DNA from: Candidatus Nitrosocosmicus franklandus
GTDB taxonomy: Archaea > Thermoproteota > Nitrososphaeria > Nitrososphaerales > Nitrososphaeraceae
Assembly (NCBI RefSeq): GCF_900696045.1
Contig: NZ_LR216287.1
Coordinates: 1,054,001-1,118,000 of the forward strand
DNA length: 64,000 bases
Direction of reading: 5' to 3'
Part shown: positions 18,407-27,530 of the stretch, in pieces
How the letters are laid out: every line of letters begins with the position of its first letter
Numbering within the stretch: the first letter of the stretch is position 1
The notes under the pieces: model-generated
Told to the model about the DNA's origin: nothing
The model's input: only the letters and a program-made list of their open reading frames with translations
The model's database searches: none
Position numbers and translations under genes: made by a program

Positions 18407-19204
18407 TTATATTTCTTCCTTAGTCCCGATAATCATGGATACTGGAAAATAAAAATGTATTTTGTCATTTACCAAATAACTTTTCATTCCTAAATGATGT
18501 TGAGTAAGATCTTGCTTAAAGAGTCGAACTATTTTATCTTTATCACCTGGCTTTGGAAATGACGACTGCAAGATTGTATCTAAATCCATTTCAAGATCAT
18601 GATGTTTAGTTATCATGTTGATGCATCCAATACTTTCCATCATTTGTCTCAGTTCTTCAATCGTTAGTGCTTCAGTATGAGATGGGTCTCGTAATTTCTC
18701 GACATAGTTATAAGCAGTCTTTTTATCAGGATCTGGAGTAACATCCACAACCAATATTTTCCCACCTGGTTTGCACACCCGTTTCATTTGTTCTAATACA
18801 ACTTTAGGGTCATGCAAATGATGAAAACTATATCTAGTTACTACTAACGAAAAGGAATTGTCATTAAATGGTAGTATGGAAACGTCTCCTATACGCCAGT
18901 CAACATTATACAATTTTTTCTTTTTTTGCAGAATCTTTGCTTGTTCGATCATTGCTGGAGTCAAATCGATACCAGTCACATGATTAACAAGTTTGGCATA
19001 TTCGCATGTTATTATTCCAGTTCCACATGCTACATCCAAAACAGTATCATCTGGTTTAGGGTTGCTTAATCTAAGCATAAGATCTATTCCATATTGATCA
19101 GAGTGTTGAGAGACACGGGTGAAAGGAACGGCTTGTTTTGTAAATTGTTCTATTACCGTATGGTTATGATAGACCTGATCTTTGTTCGATTTTACTTCCA
19201 CCAT
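18407..19204 (-). CDS. Class I SAM-dependent methyltransferase (UbiE-like)
   Basis: A 265-residue cytosolic methyltransferase. Motif I is VLDVACGTGIITCEYA, followed by the ribose-binding GIDLTPAMIEQA, motif IV LVVTRYSFHHLHDP and the post-motif PGGKILVVDVTPD. The length fits the Methyltransf_11/25 group, whose substrates include quinones and small metabolites. There is no gene neighbour to indicate the substrate. It is less than half as similar to the methyltransferase at 1-879 outside the motifs, so it is not a recent copy. Confidence 0.87.
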   Translation of the reverse strand: MVEVKSNKDQVYHNHTVIEQFTKQAVPFTRVSQHSDQYGIDLMLRLSNPKPDDTVLDVACGTGIITCEYAKLVNHVTGIDLTPAMIEQAKILQKKKKLYNVDWRIGDVSILPFNDNSFSLVVTRYSFHHLHDPKVVLEQMKRVCKPGGKILVVDVTPDPDKKTAYNYVEKLRDPSHTEALTIEELRQMMESIGCINMITKHHDLEMDLDTILQSSFPKPGDKDKIVRLFKQDLTQHHLGMKSYLVNDKIHFYFPVSMIIGTKEEI

Positions 19205-19827
19205 AATTTCATTTAGCTATGAAGATATTATTATTTTTTCATGCAACATATAAACAAGGGAATTTATCACATAGTTAATTAAAAATACATTGGAATTGTA
19301 ATCATCCCACCACAATACGGATACCAATCTTTGAAAAAGGATTCTTGTCATCGCCATGAAAATAAGTTGAGGATTTGAATGCATCGGTTAGATTATTCAA
19401 TGTCAATGTGCTTTGGTTTGCTTGCGGTCTTATTCTTTTCATACCATATCAGATCTTTATTGTCTCGATCAAAAATTCAGTATTTTCTAAGGTCAATAGA
19501 TAGTCTACTTCATAGCATAGCATAGCATAGCATACTCTAATCTCACAAGTATATCTGTATTAGTCACATAGTCGATCATGACCATTCCATCATGATATTC
19601 ACAAGTCATAATGAATTAGGCATTTAATGAAATACTTGGCATCCCTCTCAATAATAATAATATCTTTCTAAACCAATAACTCTGCAACCGTATTTTGTGC
19701 CAAGTTATGAAAAGGTCTTTTAAAAAAATATAACAGGGTTTGAAATTATACATTGAGTCCATTAGGTAACAAAGTTACGTCTCATAGGTCCGGCACGGTT
19801 ATTATACTTAATATCAAGATTATAATA
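19205..19827. other. Intergenic region with a CATAG pentanucleotide repeat
   Basis: A divergent spacer without genes. At 19511-19534 the unit CATAG is repeated about 4.8 times, a short microsatellite likely to vary in length by slippage. A TTG-started extension of the SRPBCC gene could reach 19753. Confidence 0.6.
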
Positions 19828-20454
19828 ATGATAAATACACAAAATAAATCTAGGAATGTCAAGAAAATAGAATCCTTATTCACGATAGTCAACACAAACA
19901 GAAACACAATAGCAATGACGGTTACAATGAGTTCCTTTTCTTTACTTATTGTTTTATTTGCCGTACTTAATACTGCAGTAATAACAGCCTATGGTCAACA
20001 AACTGATACAATCAATGCTTCCAAAATCGTCAATGCATCAAAGGACAAAGTATGGGAGATTGTTTCGGATGTGGATCAGAATCAAGCATATTGGCCGATT
20101 ACTATCTTAAAGAGTATTGAGAAAACAAAGAATACAATAGAAAGAGATGTAACTGTTCCTGCTCCACCCTTTATGGACAATAAAGCACATCAGACAATAA
20201 CCCTGAATCCAGAGCAATTTACAATTATTGAAAACCAAACTCAAGGTGCCGTCACAGGAGTTAAGACCATATCACTAGTACAACCAGAAAAGGAAAACAA
20301 CAACAACGTTACGGAAATTAGGGTGGTGTGGAATTTGGACTTGTCCAAGGTCCCAGGTATCGGACAAGGATTTGCCAAAAATGGTATCAGTAATTCCGTA
20401 ACAGAAGCACTCGACAAAATTGCTATTGCCACTACAAAAGATACGAGAACGTAA
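19828..20454 (+). CDS. Secreted SRPBCC (polyketide cyclase/START-like) protein
   Basis: A 208-residue protein with a signal peptide or anchor (SSFSLLIVLFAVLNTAVITAYG) and then a helix-grip domain. Recognisable SRPBCC elements are SKIVNASKDKVWEIVSDVD at the domain start, the WPI segment, and the C-terminal long helix FAKNGISNSVTEALDKIA. The domain binds a hydrophobic ligand, here presumably outside the membrane. The frame opens at a TTG at 19753, but ATG at 19828 or the ATG pair at 19915/19927 gives a better signal peptide. Confidence 0.7.
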   Translation: MINTQNKSRNVKKIESLFTIVNTNRNTIAMTVTMSSFSLLIVLFAVLNTAVITAYGQQTDTINASKIVNASKDKVWEIVSDVDQNQAYWPITILKSIEKTKNTIERDVTVPAPPFMDNKAHQTITLNPEQFTIIENQTQGAVTGVKTISLVQPEKENNNNVTEIRVVWNLDLSKVPGIGQGFAKNGISNSVTEALDKIAIATTKDTRT

Positions 20455-21053
20455 GAGAAACATAAATATGCACAAAGACTTTAAGGAATTTGCCATAGTT
20501 TAACGTCACATCAATTGACCGTTCTCACTATGTATCAAACTTTTAGCCACTTGGGATAATCAGAATTAGAAGCTGTTTTTTCCAAGAGTATTATCTTGTT
20601 GAACGTCGATTATGAGATGGTATTTAGTAGAGTATCATCATTTTTTCTGATAGAAATAGACAATGAAAAACCGTCGTCCGACTATATGCCTACTAACACA
20701 AAAATAACTTATCACGCGAGTTGATATCTAAATTATCATCTGATCATAAAATCCTAAATTAGTTTAAAGAGAAGTCGCCTGATTGGTACTCCATGCATCT
20801 AATGAAATGTTTTCAAATTATTTTTAATGTACATCCCCTATAAGTAATACTGTGACCCTCAAGTAGATACTACCACACTTTTCATGAGAAGCCAATCAAC
20901 AATCGTTCATCATTGAAGAATTATGTTCCTTTCACGGATTATGATTTTCACTTGATTAAAAAGTTAGGTTTTTCAGTGTATCCTTCTACAATAAATATGT
21001 GAATAGTCCCTATGATATTTACACCTCATTTTTAAAAATGGTCAGGGTCTAAA
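20455..21053. other. Gene-free stretch
   Basis: About 600 bp of AT-rich DNA with no supported feature. Confidence 0.5.
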
Positions 21054-21629
21054 ATGAAGTTTCGTACAATGAAAAGAGGAATGCGTGTTCTAGGTATCGC
21101 TGAAAGCTTTACAAAAGGTAGTATGTTTTCTAAGCTAGCTGGGATAGTAATGCGGCGTGATCTGATAATTGACGGCATGATTTTCGGTAATGTCACGATT
21201 GAAGGAGATGATGCTACACAAAGCATTTTATCTATGTATAGGTCGTTAAAGAGAAACGACATCAATTGTATAATGTTGGATGGTATTGTTATCAGTATGT
21301 ACAATATAATAGATGGCAAGGAACTTGAAGAGAACACTAAAATTCCAGTGATTGTAGTGACTTTCGAAGAATCGGAAGGTCTGGAAGGTGCCATAAGACA
21401 TCATTTTTCCAATAGCTCAGAGGCTGAAATGAAGGTAGAACTGTATCGTAAAATAGGTCAAAGAGATAAAATTCGACTGTGGACCGGTAAGAACCTGTTT
21501 GTACGATATTGGGGAATAAGTTCAGAAGATGCATACACGATAATTAATTTCTTTACCCTTCAAGGTTCTGTTCCCGAGCCAATCAGAATTGCAAAATTAG
21601 CTGCACGCGCAAGCATCAGAAGACAATAA
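21054..21629 (+). CDS. DUF99 family protein (UPF0215)
   Basis: A 191-residue archaeal conserved protein with an endonuclease-V/RNase-H-like fold known from structures of the family. Signatures are GMRVLGIAESF near the N-terminus, the MRRDLIIDGMIFGNVTIEGDDAT block and the INCIMLDGIVISMYNIID block followed by VIVVTFEE. Acidic residues in these blocks are where endonuclease V has its metal ligands. The cellular role of DUF99 is not established. It stands alone. Confidence 0.85.
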   Translation: MKFRTMKRGMRVLGIAESFTKGSMFSKLAGIVMRRDLIIDGMIFGNVTIEGDDATQSILSMYRSLKRNDINCIMLDGIVISMYNIIDGKELEENTKIPVIVVTFEESEGLEGAIRHHFSNSSEAEMKVELYRKIGQRDKIRLWTGKNLFVRYWGISSEDAYTIINFFTLQGSVPEPIRIAKLAARASIRRQ

Positions 21630-21974
21630 TTTAGATTTGACCGGCATTATTCAAATTGAAGAAAATGATCGGATCATGCTTCTATTCTGATCTGACTGTC
21701 TGTAAGAATTACTTCCCTCAATCAGAATTTAATTCACCAAGTTAACTTTTAAAGATAAGTTAAGGTGTGTATATCACTATATACTGGAAAATAGATAGGA
21801 ATCTGATTGCAAATGACGCAAAACATAAGGATCAACAAATTCCCCGTCGTAGGAGGATTCTGAGTAATCATTCAGTAATTAAATTCCCAAGTATTGTAAT
21901 GAATTACAGGTTTATTCTAATGGAGGCAGGGCAGGACTGCCTGCCACATTTAAGACTGTATAAAAGAGTTGCAA
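21630..21974. other. Gene-free convergent stretch
   Basis: No supported gene. An open frame at 21767-22015 runs into the GNAT gene antisense and has no protein-like features. Confidence 0.45.
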
Positions 21975-22442
21975 TCAAACTTTTTTTGTTAATAGATGAT
22001 GTGATCTGTTTGTGAATCCGATCTTATTATAAAATTCATAAGCATTATGATTACCAGTAACTACCTCCAAATGAATAGCCTTTATTTCAAATTCTTTTGC
22101 CTTCTCAAAGATCAATTCCATTGTTTTTTTACCAAATCCATTTCTTCTCTCTGATTCTACAATAAAAAATTCATCAATAAACGCGTCTCGCCCATGAAAC
22201 TCTAAAGAATAGCCAAAAGTTAATACGATATACCCAATGGCTCTGCTTTTGACAGAATTCTTATCAAATAGGTCAATAAGCCAAACTCTCCCGAAGGAAG
22301 GTTGATTTATTAGATTTTTGATAGACTCCTTTACCAAACCGGCATCAAAAGCATGTCCATCATATTCATAATAAGACCTTACAAGATCCATAAGGAAATC
22401 GAGATCTTGTTGTCTAGGTTCAACTAAACTTAAGCTTGACAA
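21975..22442 (-). CDS. GNAT-family N-acetyltransferase
   Basis: A 155-residue acetyl-CoA-dependent acetyltransferase. Motif A with the pyrophosphate loop is seen as IDEFFIVESERRNGFGKKTM (R-R-x-G-x-G-K/T) and motif B as HLEVVTGNHNAYEFYNKIGF. Translation starts at TTG (22440-22442) and no ATG gives the full fold. The acceptor is unknown; the family includes protein, polyamine and antibiotic acetylases. Confidence 0.87.
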   Translation of the reverse strand: MSSLSLVEPRQQDLDFLMDLVRSYYEYDGHAFDAGLVKESIKNLINQPSFGRVWLIDLFDKNSVKSRAIGYIVLTFGYSLEFHGRDAFIDEFFIVESERRNGFGKKTMELIFEKAKEFEIKAIHLEVVTGNHNAYEFYNKIGFTNRSHHLLTKKV

Positions 22443-22935
22443 GTACTCCTAATTTATCTGAAGTTCAAATATATTGTATTCTAATGTACAAGGTTACTAG
22501 ATTCAACATTGATAGTTTTATATTAATCGCAAATAAACGAATTAACCAACCCTTTACCTATGATACTTGAATATCAATGATAGTATCACAACTTAATTTA
22601 TTCAGTACTAGCAAAGATTAGGTCATTGTGTACTCTAACATATACATGAATTAACAAAATATATGATAACTAAATCAAATCCCAATACTTCATGAATGTC
22701 TGAGCTCCCCAAAAATGTCGAATCTGATACCCTAACAAATATTAGTATAGAAGAGGATTTGAATTTGGTAATACACAATTTGAATTAGCTTAGCACATAC
22801 TATTTATTTGATCGTATGATTTCTTGCAGAATTTAGATTTTTAGGCAATGCAGATCAAAGCCAAAATACTAAAAAAAGAGAAATAAAGAGACTAATAAAA
22901 GCATGTAATACTAAATAAACAAGTATTGATAGAGA
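22443..22935. other. Gene-free stretch
   Basis: About 490 bp of AT-rich DNA with no supported feature. Confidence 0.5.
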
Positions 22936-23337
22936 TTATTCCAACTTTACAGCTCCCGATCCACAGTTAGGGCATCTTCTTTCATTGTGTTGTGTTCTAC
23001 AGTTCATACAAACAAATCTTAACGGTTCAGATCCTAGTGAATAAGGGTCATTAAACAAACTATTTGAAATGGAGTGAATGAACCCTCTAAGCCCCTTATT
23101 CTTGGTATTTCTTGTCGAACTATCAGATGTACTGGTTAGATAATAATGTTGCAGTTTCTTTATTCTATATGTTTGTAATATCAGAATGATTGCTATGTAT
23201 ACAAGTAATGATATTGGAAATGGTATCGTAAAAGATAATATCAATCCTATCGCAATATAGATTGCGAACCACATGAAATAATTCTTATCCAGACCACTAA
23301 ATTTTCTATAATCTCCTATCCTAAACATCTCATACAC
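22936..23337 (-). CDS. Two-helix membrane protein with C-terminal zinc ribbon
   Basis: A 133-residue protein. Two adjacent membrane helices at about 20-62 (FMWFAIYIAIGLILSFTIPF followed by ISLLVYIAIILILQ) are followed by a basic Ser/Thr-rich linker and a zinc ribbon, CMNC.....RRCPNCGSG, with four cysteines near the C-terminus. The ribbon should lie in the cytoplasm. Such membrane-tethered ribbons are common and uncharacterised in archaea. Confidence 0.7.
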   Translation of the reverse strand: MYEMFRIGDYRKFSGLDKNYFMWFAIYIAIGLILSFTIPFPISLLVYIAIILILQTYRIKKLQHYYLTSTSDSSTRNTKNKGLRGFIHSISNSLFNDPYSLGSEPLRFVCMNCRTQHNERRCPNCGSGAVKLE

Positions 23338-23747
23338 CCCACATCAAAGATGAATGATCAATAAATAATATCCCAAAACAAATAAATAAATTTTGCCTCT
23401 ATGTTGCTATAGTTATTCGATATACCGATAATATCCCCAATGCTAACTTGAATATCAATTTTGATGGGATAAATTATCACCCTAGATCCCCTAAAGATAG
23501 CCAGATTATCGTAACTGGAGTTCTAACAGTAATTATTGCCTAGAAAATACAAAAGTGCATCTGCATATAACAGAATTAAGAATCAAGGTGTCGCCACATT
23601 TGAATGTATTATGATAAGCGCTATTATCAGTTCGTTAATGTTTAAAAAAGATCTTAACGAGAGATTTCTTCTATAACTTATCTAAAATGTTTGTTTATCA
23701 CAAAGCATATTGATCCAAATCAAAGATTCAAACAACATCATTTTACC
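23338..23747. other. Gene-free stretch
   Basis: No supported gene; contains the upstream region of the zinc-ribbon gene. The frame at 23710-23928 is antisense to the next gene. Confidence 0.45.
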
Positions 23748-24170
23748 CTATTCATCAATAGGGGACATCATTTTCATATCACCCCGGATCTCACAGATGT
23801 ACCTTGGAAATCCTTTTGGATCAAACTTTGAGGTTCTTGTTATTTTCGAAACTACTGGTCGAATTTTTATGGTTGTACCATCATCAACCACACATTCATT
23901 CCAATCTTCAATTACAGTTGTAAATTGAATATTGTCTTTAATCGATGCTTTAAGATCCTTTGTAGAATATGTTTTTGAGTCAGGATCCCCTTTCTCGTTT
24001 GTCAAAATTACACGAAATGGATGTATTTCGCACATTAGTTGACCCTGGTTTTTATAAACCTTCGTCAATACCACCTTAACCTTCAAAATAGAGTTATCAG
24101 ATAAATCATATCTACACCAATCCTCTTTTATAACAACAAAATCCAAAGGTGGTCTTGTGAAACTAGTCAT
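23748..24170 (-). CDS. Conserved-looking hypothetical protein with internal duplication
   Basis: A 140-residue soluble protein without a signal peptide. It appears to be two copies of one unit: VIKEDWCRYDLSDNSILKVK...TKVY......CEIHPF (about 12-52) and VIEDWNECVVDDGTTIKIR...SKITR......CEIRGD (about 83-132). Each has E-D-W, an acidic turn, K-V/I-K/R strands and a closing C-E-I. The pattern suggests two small beta-barrel or sandwich modules. I do not recognise a family name or function. Confidence 0.6.
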   Translation of the reverse strand: MTSFTRPPLDFVVIKEDWCRYDLSDNSILKVKVVLTKVYKNQGQLMCEIHPFRVILTNEKGDPDSKTYSTKDLKASIKDNIQFTTVIEDWNECVVDDGTTIKIRPVVSKITRTSKFDPKGFPRYICEIRGDMKMMSPIDE

Positions 24171-24406
24171 TCATGTTTCTCTGTCTTCTCTTTATTTAAT
24201 TTATTCCTAGATAAAAAATCGGAATTGTCATAGCCTACAAGCACAGGGATCAATTCCCACCCTCCCCTCCCCCCGGTAGCAAGTATCGATTTTAATACAA
24301 AAAGGAATCAAGAAAGATAATGATAATCAAACAATAGACAAATTAGTAGAAATGGTTTTTTATTAAAATTTGTTTAGTCATATACGACACTGTGAACACA
24401 AAGAAT
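24171..24406. other. Spacer with C-rich tract
   Basis: Spacer between two minus-strand genes. It contains an unusually C-rich run at about 24256-24281 (CCCACC then CCTCCCCTCCCCCCGG), which stands out in this AT-rich DNA. Meaning unknown. Confidence 0.5.
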
Positions 24407-25477
24407 CTACCTTTGATTATCATCATTATTTACATATAGTTCATAGGTATTTCCAGTGGCATTATTTAAATAATTCCAGTCAAGATTTTTAATATTTAGT
24501 TTTTTGAACTTTCTATTGGTTTGAATGTCAAGATTTCTATAAACCTCTTCCCCTATAATTATTTGATTCGGCCTTGCAAAACTTGTCATTTTTGAAGCAA
24601 TATTTATTGTATATCCAAGAATGTCCAAGTAGGGCTTTTTATGAACCGTAATACCATTTTTCTTTCTAACATTTTTATCATTGCTAACCCCATCACATCT
24701 TTTCTCATAATTCTGATTTGTAGCGACTGTATTAGTTAGGTTTTCAGTAATGGTTACTGTTTCAGGTCTTAAACCATATTGAACTATTGCATTTTCACCT
24801 ATATCAATTCCTATTCTTACACCGAGGTCTGTATAACCATTTGATTCTAAAATCGTATTCATTCCTTCTTGAATTATGGTTATCATTGAGTGTGCACAGG
24901 CAACAGCATTTGTGCAGGGAAGATACAAATCGTCTTTTTCCGTGAAAAAGAAGCAGATAATTGCATCTCCAACATACTTTAAAACATATCCACCATAGGC
25001 CTCTATTACGAGAGACATTTCTTGAGTAAATGCCTGTATTATAGGAACAAGGCGTTTAAGTGGTAGATTCATAGAAAGATCAGTAGAGCACACAAGATCT
25101 ACATGTAATATCACTAGCGTAACATTTGTACCAATAAAGTTCTCTAAGAGTTCTTGTGTCTTTTCCTGAGAAATGTTGAATTGGGATTTTACTTTCAGAT
25201 TATACCATGTTCTCATTTGAGCATCCTTGATTGCAGATTCGATATCAAATACAGTTTCTACTAATAACATGCCTAATTTCGGTACTTTTGATACCTGGAT
25301 AACCGATTCTTCTTTAACCTTGTTTATTTCCTGATATTTGCATATAGCGTCATTGATCTCTTCTATGCTCAAGTCTAATTGTAATGCAATCGTTTCAACT
25401 GGAATATTGGACTCATATAATGAAATAATTGTTTTATGTGGATGAATTTCGATATCCCGAGCATTTATCGAATTCAT
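24407..25477 (-). CDS. Class III adenylate/guanylate cyclase with N-terminal HTH-like region
   Basis: A 356-residue protein. Residues about 11-52 look like a small helix-turn-helix (ETIALQLDLSIEEINDAICK). The cyclase domain spans about 118-320: metal-binding Asp127 (LHVDLVCSTD) and Asp171 (KYVGDAII), adenine-selecting Lys167 and Asp285 (YLDILG), and Asn292 of the N-x-A-x-R motif. The transition-state arginine is replaced by Lys296 (NIASKMTS). A polar insert of about 40 residues (238-280) lies before the second half. No transmembrane or receptor domain is present. Class III domains work as dimers; this one would be a symmetric homodimer making cAMP if Lys296 is tolerated. Archaeal members are uncommon and mostly uncharacterised. 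Confidence 0.85.
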   Translation of the reverse strand: MNSINARDIEIHPHKTIISLYESNIPVETIALQLDLSIEEINDAICKYQEINKVKEESVIQVSKVPKLGMLLVETVFDIESAIKDAQMRTWYNLKVKSQFNISQEKTQELLENFIGTNVTLVILHVDLVCSTDLSMNLPLKRLVPIIQAFTQEMSLVIEAYGGYVLKYVGDAIICFFFTEKDDLYLPCTNAVACAHSMITIIQEGMNTILESNGYTDLGVRIGIDIGENAIVQYGLRPETVTITENLTNTVATNQNYEKRCDGVSNDKNVRKKNGITVHKKPYLDILGYTINIASKMTSFARPNQIIIGEEVYRNLDIQTNRKFKKLNIKNLDWNYLNNATGNTYELYVNNDDNQR

Positions 25478-25824
25478 GCATACTTTGATAGCAATCTATT
25501 ATTATATGTATTCAAAAAGAAATATCATTTTTGGTTATTTTATGGATTAGATTTCTCCAATCCGTGTTACATGGGTCTTTAGAGTCTCCAGCATCTCAAG
25601 TCCATCTTGAACCTTTTACTCTAAATTTGGCAAATGATTTACGTTATCGGCTGTTGAAAATAACGGACCATCAGATAGAATCATTAATCAGCTTGTGACA
25701 TAACAAACTATAAAAAAATAAAAATTATACTATGGTAATAGTTCCTCGGTAGATATCAGTCGAGTTAACTATAGTTCAAAGTTAATAATAATTACATATT
25801 TCTAAAAATAAGTAAAAGTATGAG
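25478..25824. other. Gene-free stretch
   Basis: No supported feature. Confidence 0.5.
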
Positions 25825-26055
25825 TTAACTTTCTTGGTGAATTTCTTTTTCCAACGCATCTTTTAATAATCGCACATGTTTTTCTCCATCTTGTTTTATG
25901 GTTTTCCACATCTCTGCCAAGTCTTGGCGTCCATCCTTTTCAGCATCCTGGATATACTTGCCTATGGTATCGTACAAAAAGTCAGCATCCTTACCCAATG
26001 TTCTTAGTATATCATAAGCTCTGTTAGTCAAGCCCGTGTCAGTAATGTTAGACAT
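25825..26055 (-). CDS. Small all-helical protein
   Basis: A 76-residue soluble protein predicted to be two or three amphipathic helices (AYDILRTLGKDADFLYDTIG, then DLAEMWKTIKQDGEKHVRLL). The spacing of Glu and His resembles half of a ferritin-like bundle, but the metal-binding ExxH pattern is incomplete. It has a clean start and no adjacent partner. Small proteins of this type are frequent in Nitrososphaerales; the function is unknown. Confidence 0.6.
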   Translation of the reverse strand: MSNITDTGLTNRAYDILRTLGKDADFLYDTIGKYIQDAEKDGRQDLAEMWKTIKQDGEKHVRLLKDALEKEIHQES

Positions 26056-26691
26056 ATGTTATTATGGCCACTATGGTTTTTATACCTTAAATTTTGTTGC
26101 TATATACATTTAGCGAAACTACAATCATTTCTTATATTCGCACGACATAATAGCATAATTTTAAATTCATAGTGTTTTATTATCAAATTTAAATTGCAGT
26201 CATCAACCAGACAGTAAGATAAAGTGATATTTGTCATAGTAATATCAAAAACATACAGTAGTTTTTATTTTAATATCGATTAGACAATTATTACTTTCAA
26301 GTGTAATAAGGTATCAATAAAGGTCTTGTTTCTTATGGCTATAAACTTGGCACCTCTATTTAGAGAATACCTCAGACCTTCTCATGTTTTTGTTTTTCAC
26401 CATCCGACTATCATGCTACCGCCTGATAGCTTATCGTGAGACTATCGATGGTTAACTTATGACATGATTGTAGCCTTATTACCCTTTTACTTGTTCTCAA
26501 AAACTCGCATGAGTTATTTGACGCGACAAATAAAAGTAGTTAAATTTATTCAACAAAGTATTTAATTACTGATCATTTCTAATTGAAATATTTCTGGTAG
26601 GCCAGAGGTTAAAATTGTAGATACCTACCTTACGTGACAAAGATTCTATTTTTTAATTACTGCTTTTATCTTTATTTAAACAAAAAGAGAT
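26056..26691. other. Gene-free divergent stretch
   Basis: About 640 bp between divergent genes. A small hairpin (CTATCA/TGATAG, 10-bp loop) lies at about 26407-26430. No other structure seen. Confidence 0.45.
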
Positions 26692-26955
26692 ATGCCCAAA
26701 ACTAGAAAAAATAATAAAAATGAACTATCTGAAGTGACAAAAAAAAGAATTGATGACTTGCCAGAACACGCACAACATATTTTCGAAAAGGCTCATAGTA
26801 GTGCCCTCAAGGAATATAAGAACCCAGAAAAGAGAAGAGGAGGCAATAAGGAATCAGCAGAGGAAGTAGCACATAAGGTAGCATGGTCTGCAGTAAAAAA
26901 AGAATACGAGAAAAAGGATGACAAATGGATCAGGAAGGATGATTCCGGCAAATAA
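26692..26955 (+). CDS. ChaB-family protein
   Basis: An 87-residue basic protein matching the ChaB fold: RIDDLPEHAQHIFEKAHSSA, then AEEVAHKVAWSAVKKEYEK and a terminal W-I-R-K. In Escherichia coli ChaB was named as a regulator of the ChaA cation antiporter; in archaea and viruses the family occurs without ChaA, and its role is unsettled. ATG start, single gene, no antiporter nearby. Confidence 0.85.
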   Translation: MPKTRKNNKNELSEVTKKRIDDLPEHAQHIFEKAHSSALKEYKNPEKRRGGNKESAEEVAHKVAWSAVKKEYEKKDDKWIRKDDSGK

Positions 26956-27159
26956 CCTTTTACTTATCTCATTCTCTTTTACATACATGCCTGTAATTTC
27001 ATCTCAAATATTTCATTAACCCATTATATTATAGTGCGTTTTATATACGATCAAGCTTTCTCTCGTACTGTAAACAACCTCCCCAACAACCGCTGTTTAC
27101 CTATTGTTCATCAATCTTTCTTTTTAAAAGTATTTAGCAAGCCATTACCCTAACTAGAT

Positions 27160-27432
27160 ATGATTGTCGTTTCCATTTTGGGGAACCTATTTTGTTTTCA
27201 TTTTGTGAATAAAAGATACAAACCGATTCGGATGACGGGTTTACTATCTTCCTCAATAACAAAGTTGTCAATATTTGTGATTTTTATTCACATCTATCTT
27301 ACGGGACATGTTTTTTCTAATAAAATAACGTATTTGAAAAGAAGAAATTATATTCAAAGACATGGTATTTTATCAAGATTGAAGAAAGAAAAGTTGAAAA
27401 AACTGACAAATAATTTTTCGAATGAAAAATAA
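27160..27432 (+). CDS. Small basic membrane-associated hypothetical protein
   Basis: A 90-codon frame with one likely membrane segment (ITKLSIFVIFIHIYLTGHVF) and a strongly basic C-terminal helix (LSRLKKEKLKKLTNNF). A TATA-like TTTTTAAAAG at 27121 lies about 30 bp before the ATG, as expected for a leaderless archaeal gene. No family recognised, and a chance frame cannot be excluded. Confidence 0.35.
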   Translation: MIVVSILGNLFCFHFVNKRYKPIRMTGLLSSSITKLSIFVIFIHIYLTGHVFSNKITYLKRRNYIQRHGILSRLKKEKLKKLTNNFSNEK

Positions 27433-27530
27433 AGGAAATTTAATAAATTTGATCAAATCGACCTCAAAAATGAAATTTCTTGGAGTAAAGAAACCAGATT
27501 GCAAATTCTTTTTTCCTTGAGGTGGGATAA

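Noticed and set aside
21034-21048. 15-bp match (AAAAATGGTCAGGGT) with 35244-35258
   Set aside because: One copy is before DUF99, the other overlaps the 3' end of a methyltransferase gene; contexts differ, so chance similarity is likely.
21767-22015. 82-codon plus-strand frame
   Set aside because: It runs antisense into the GNAT gene and lacks protein-like features.
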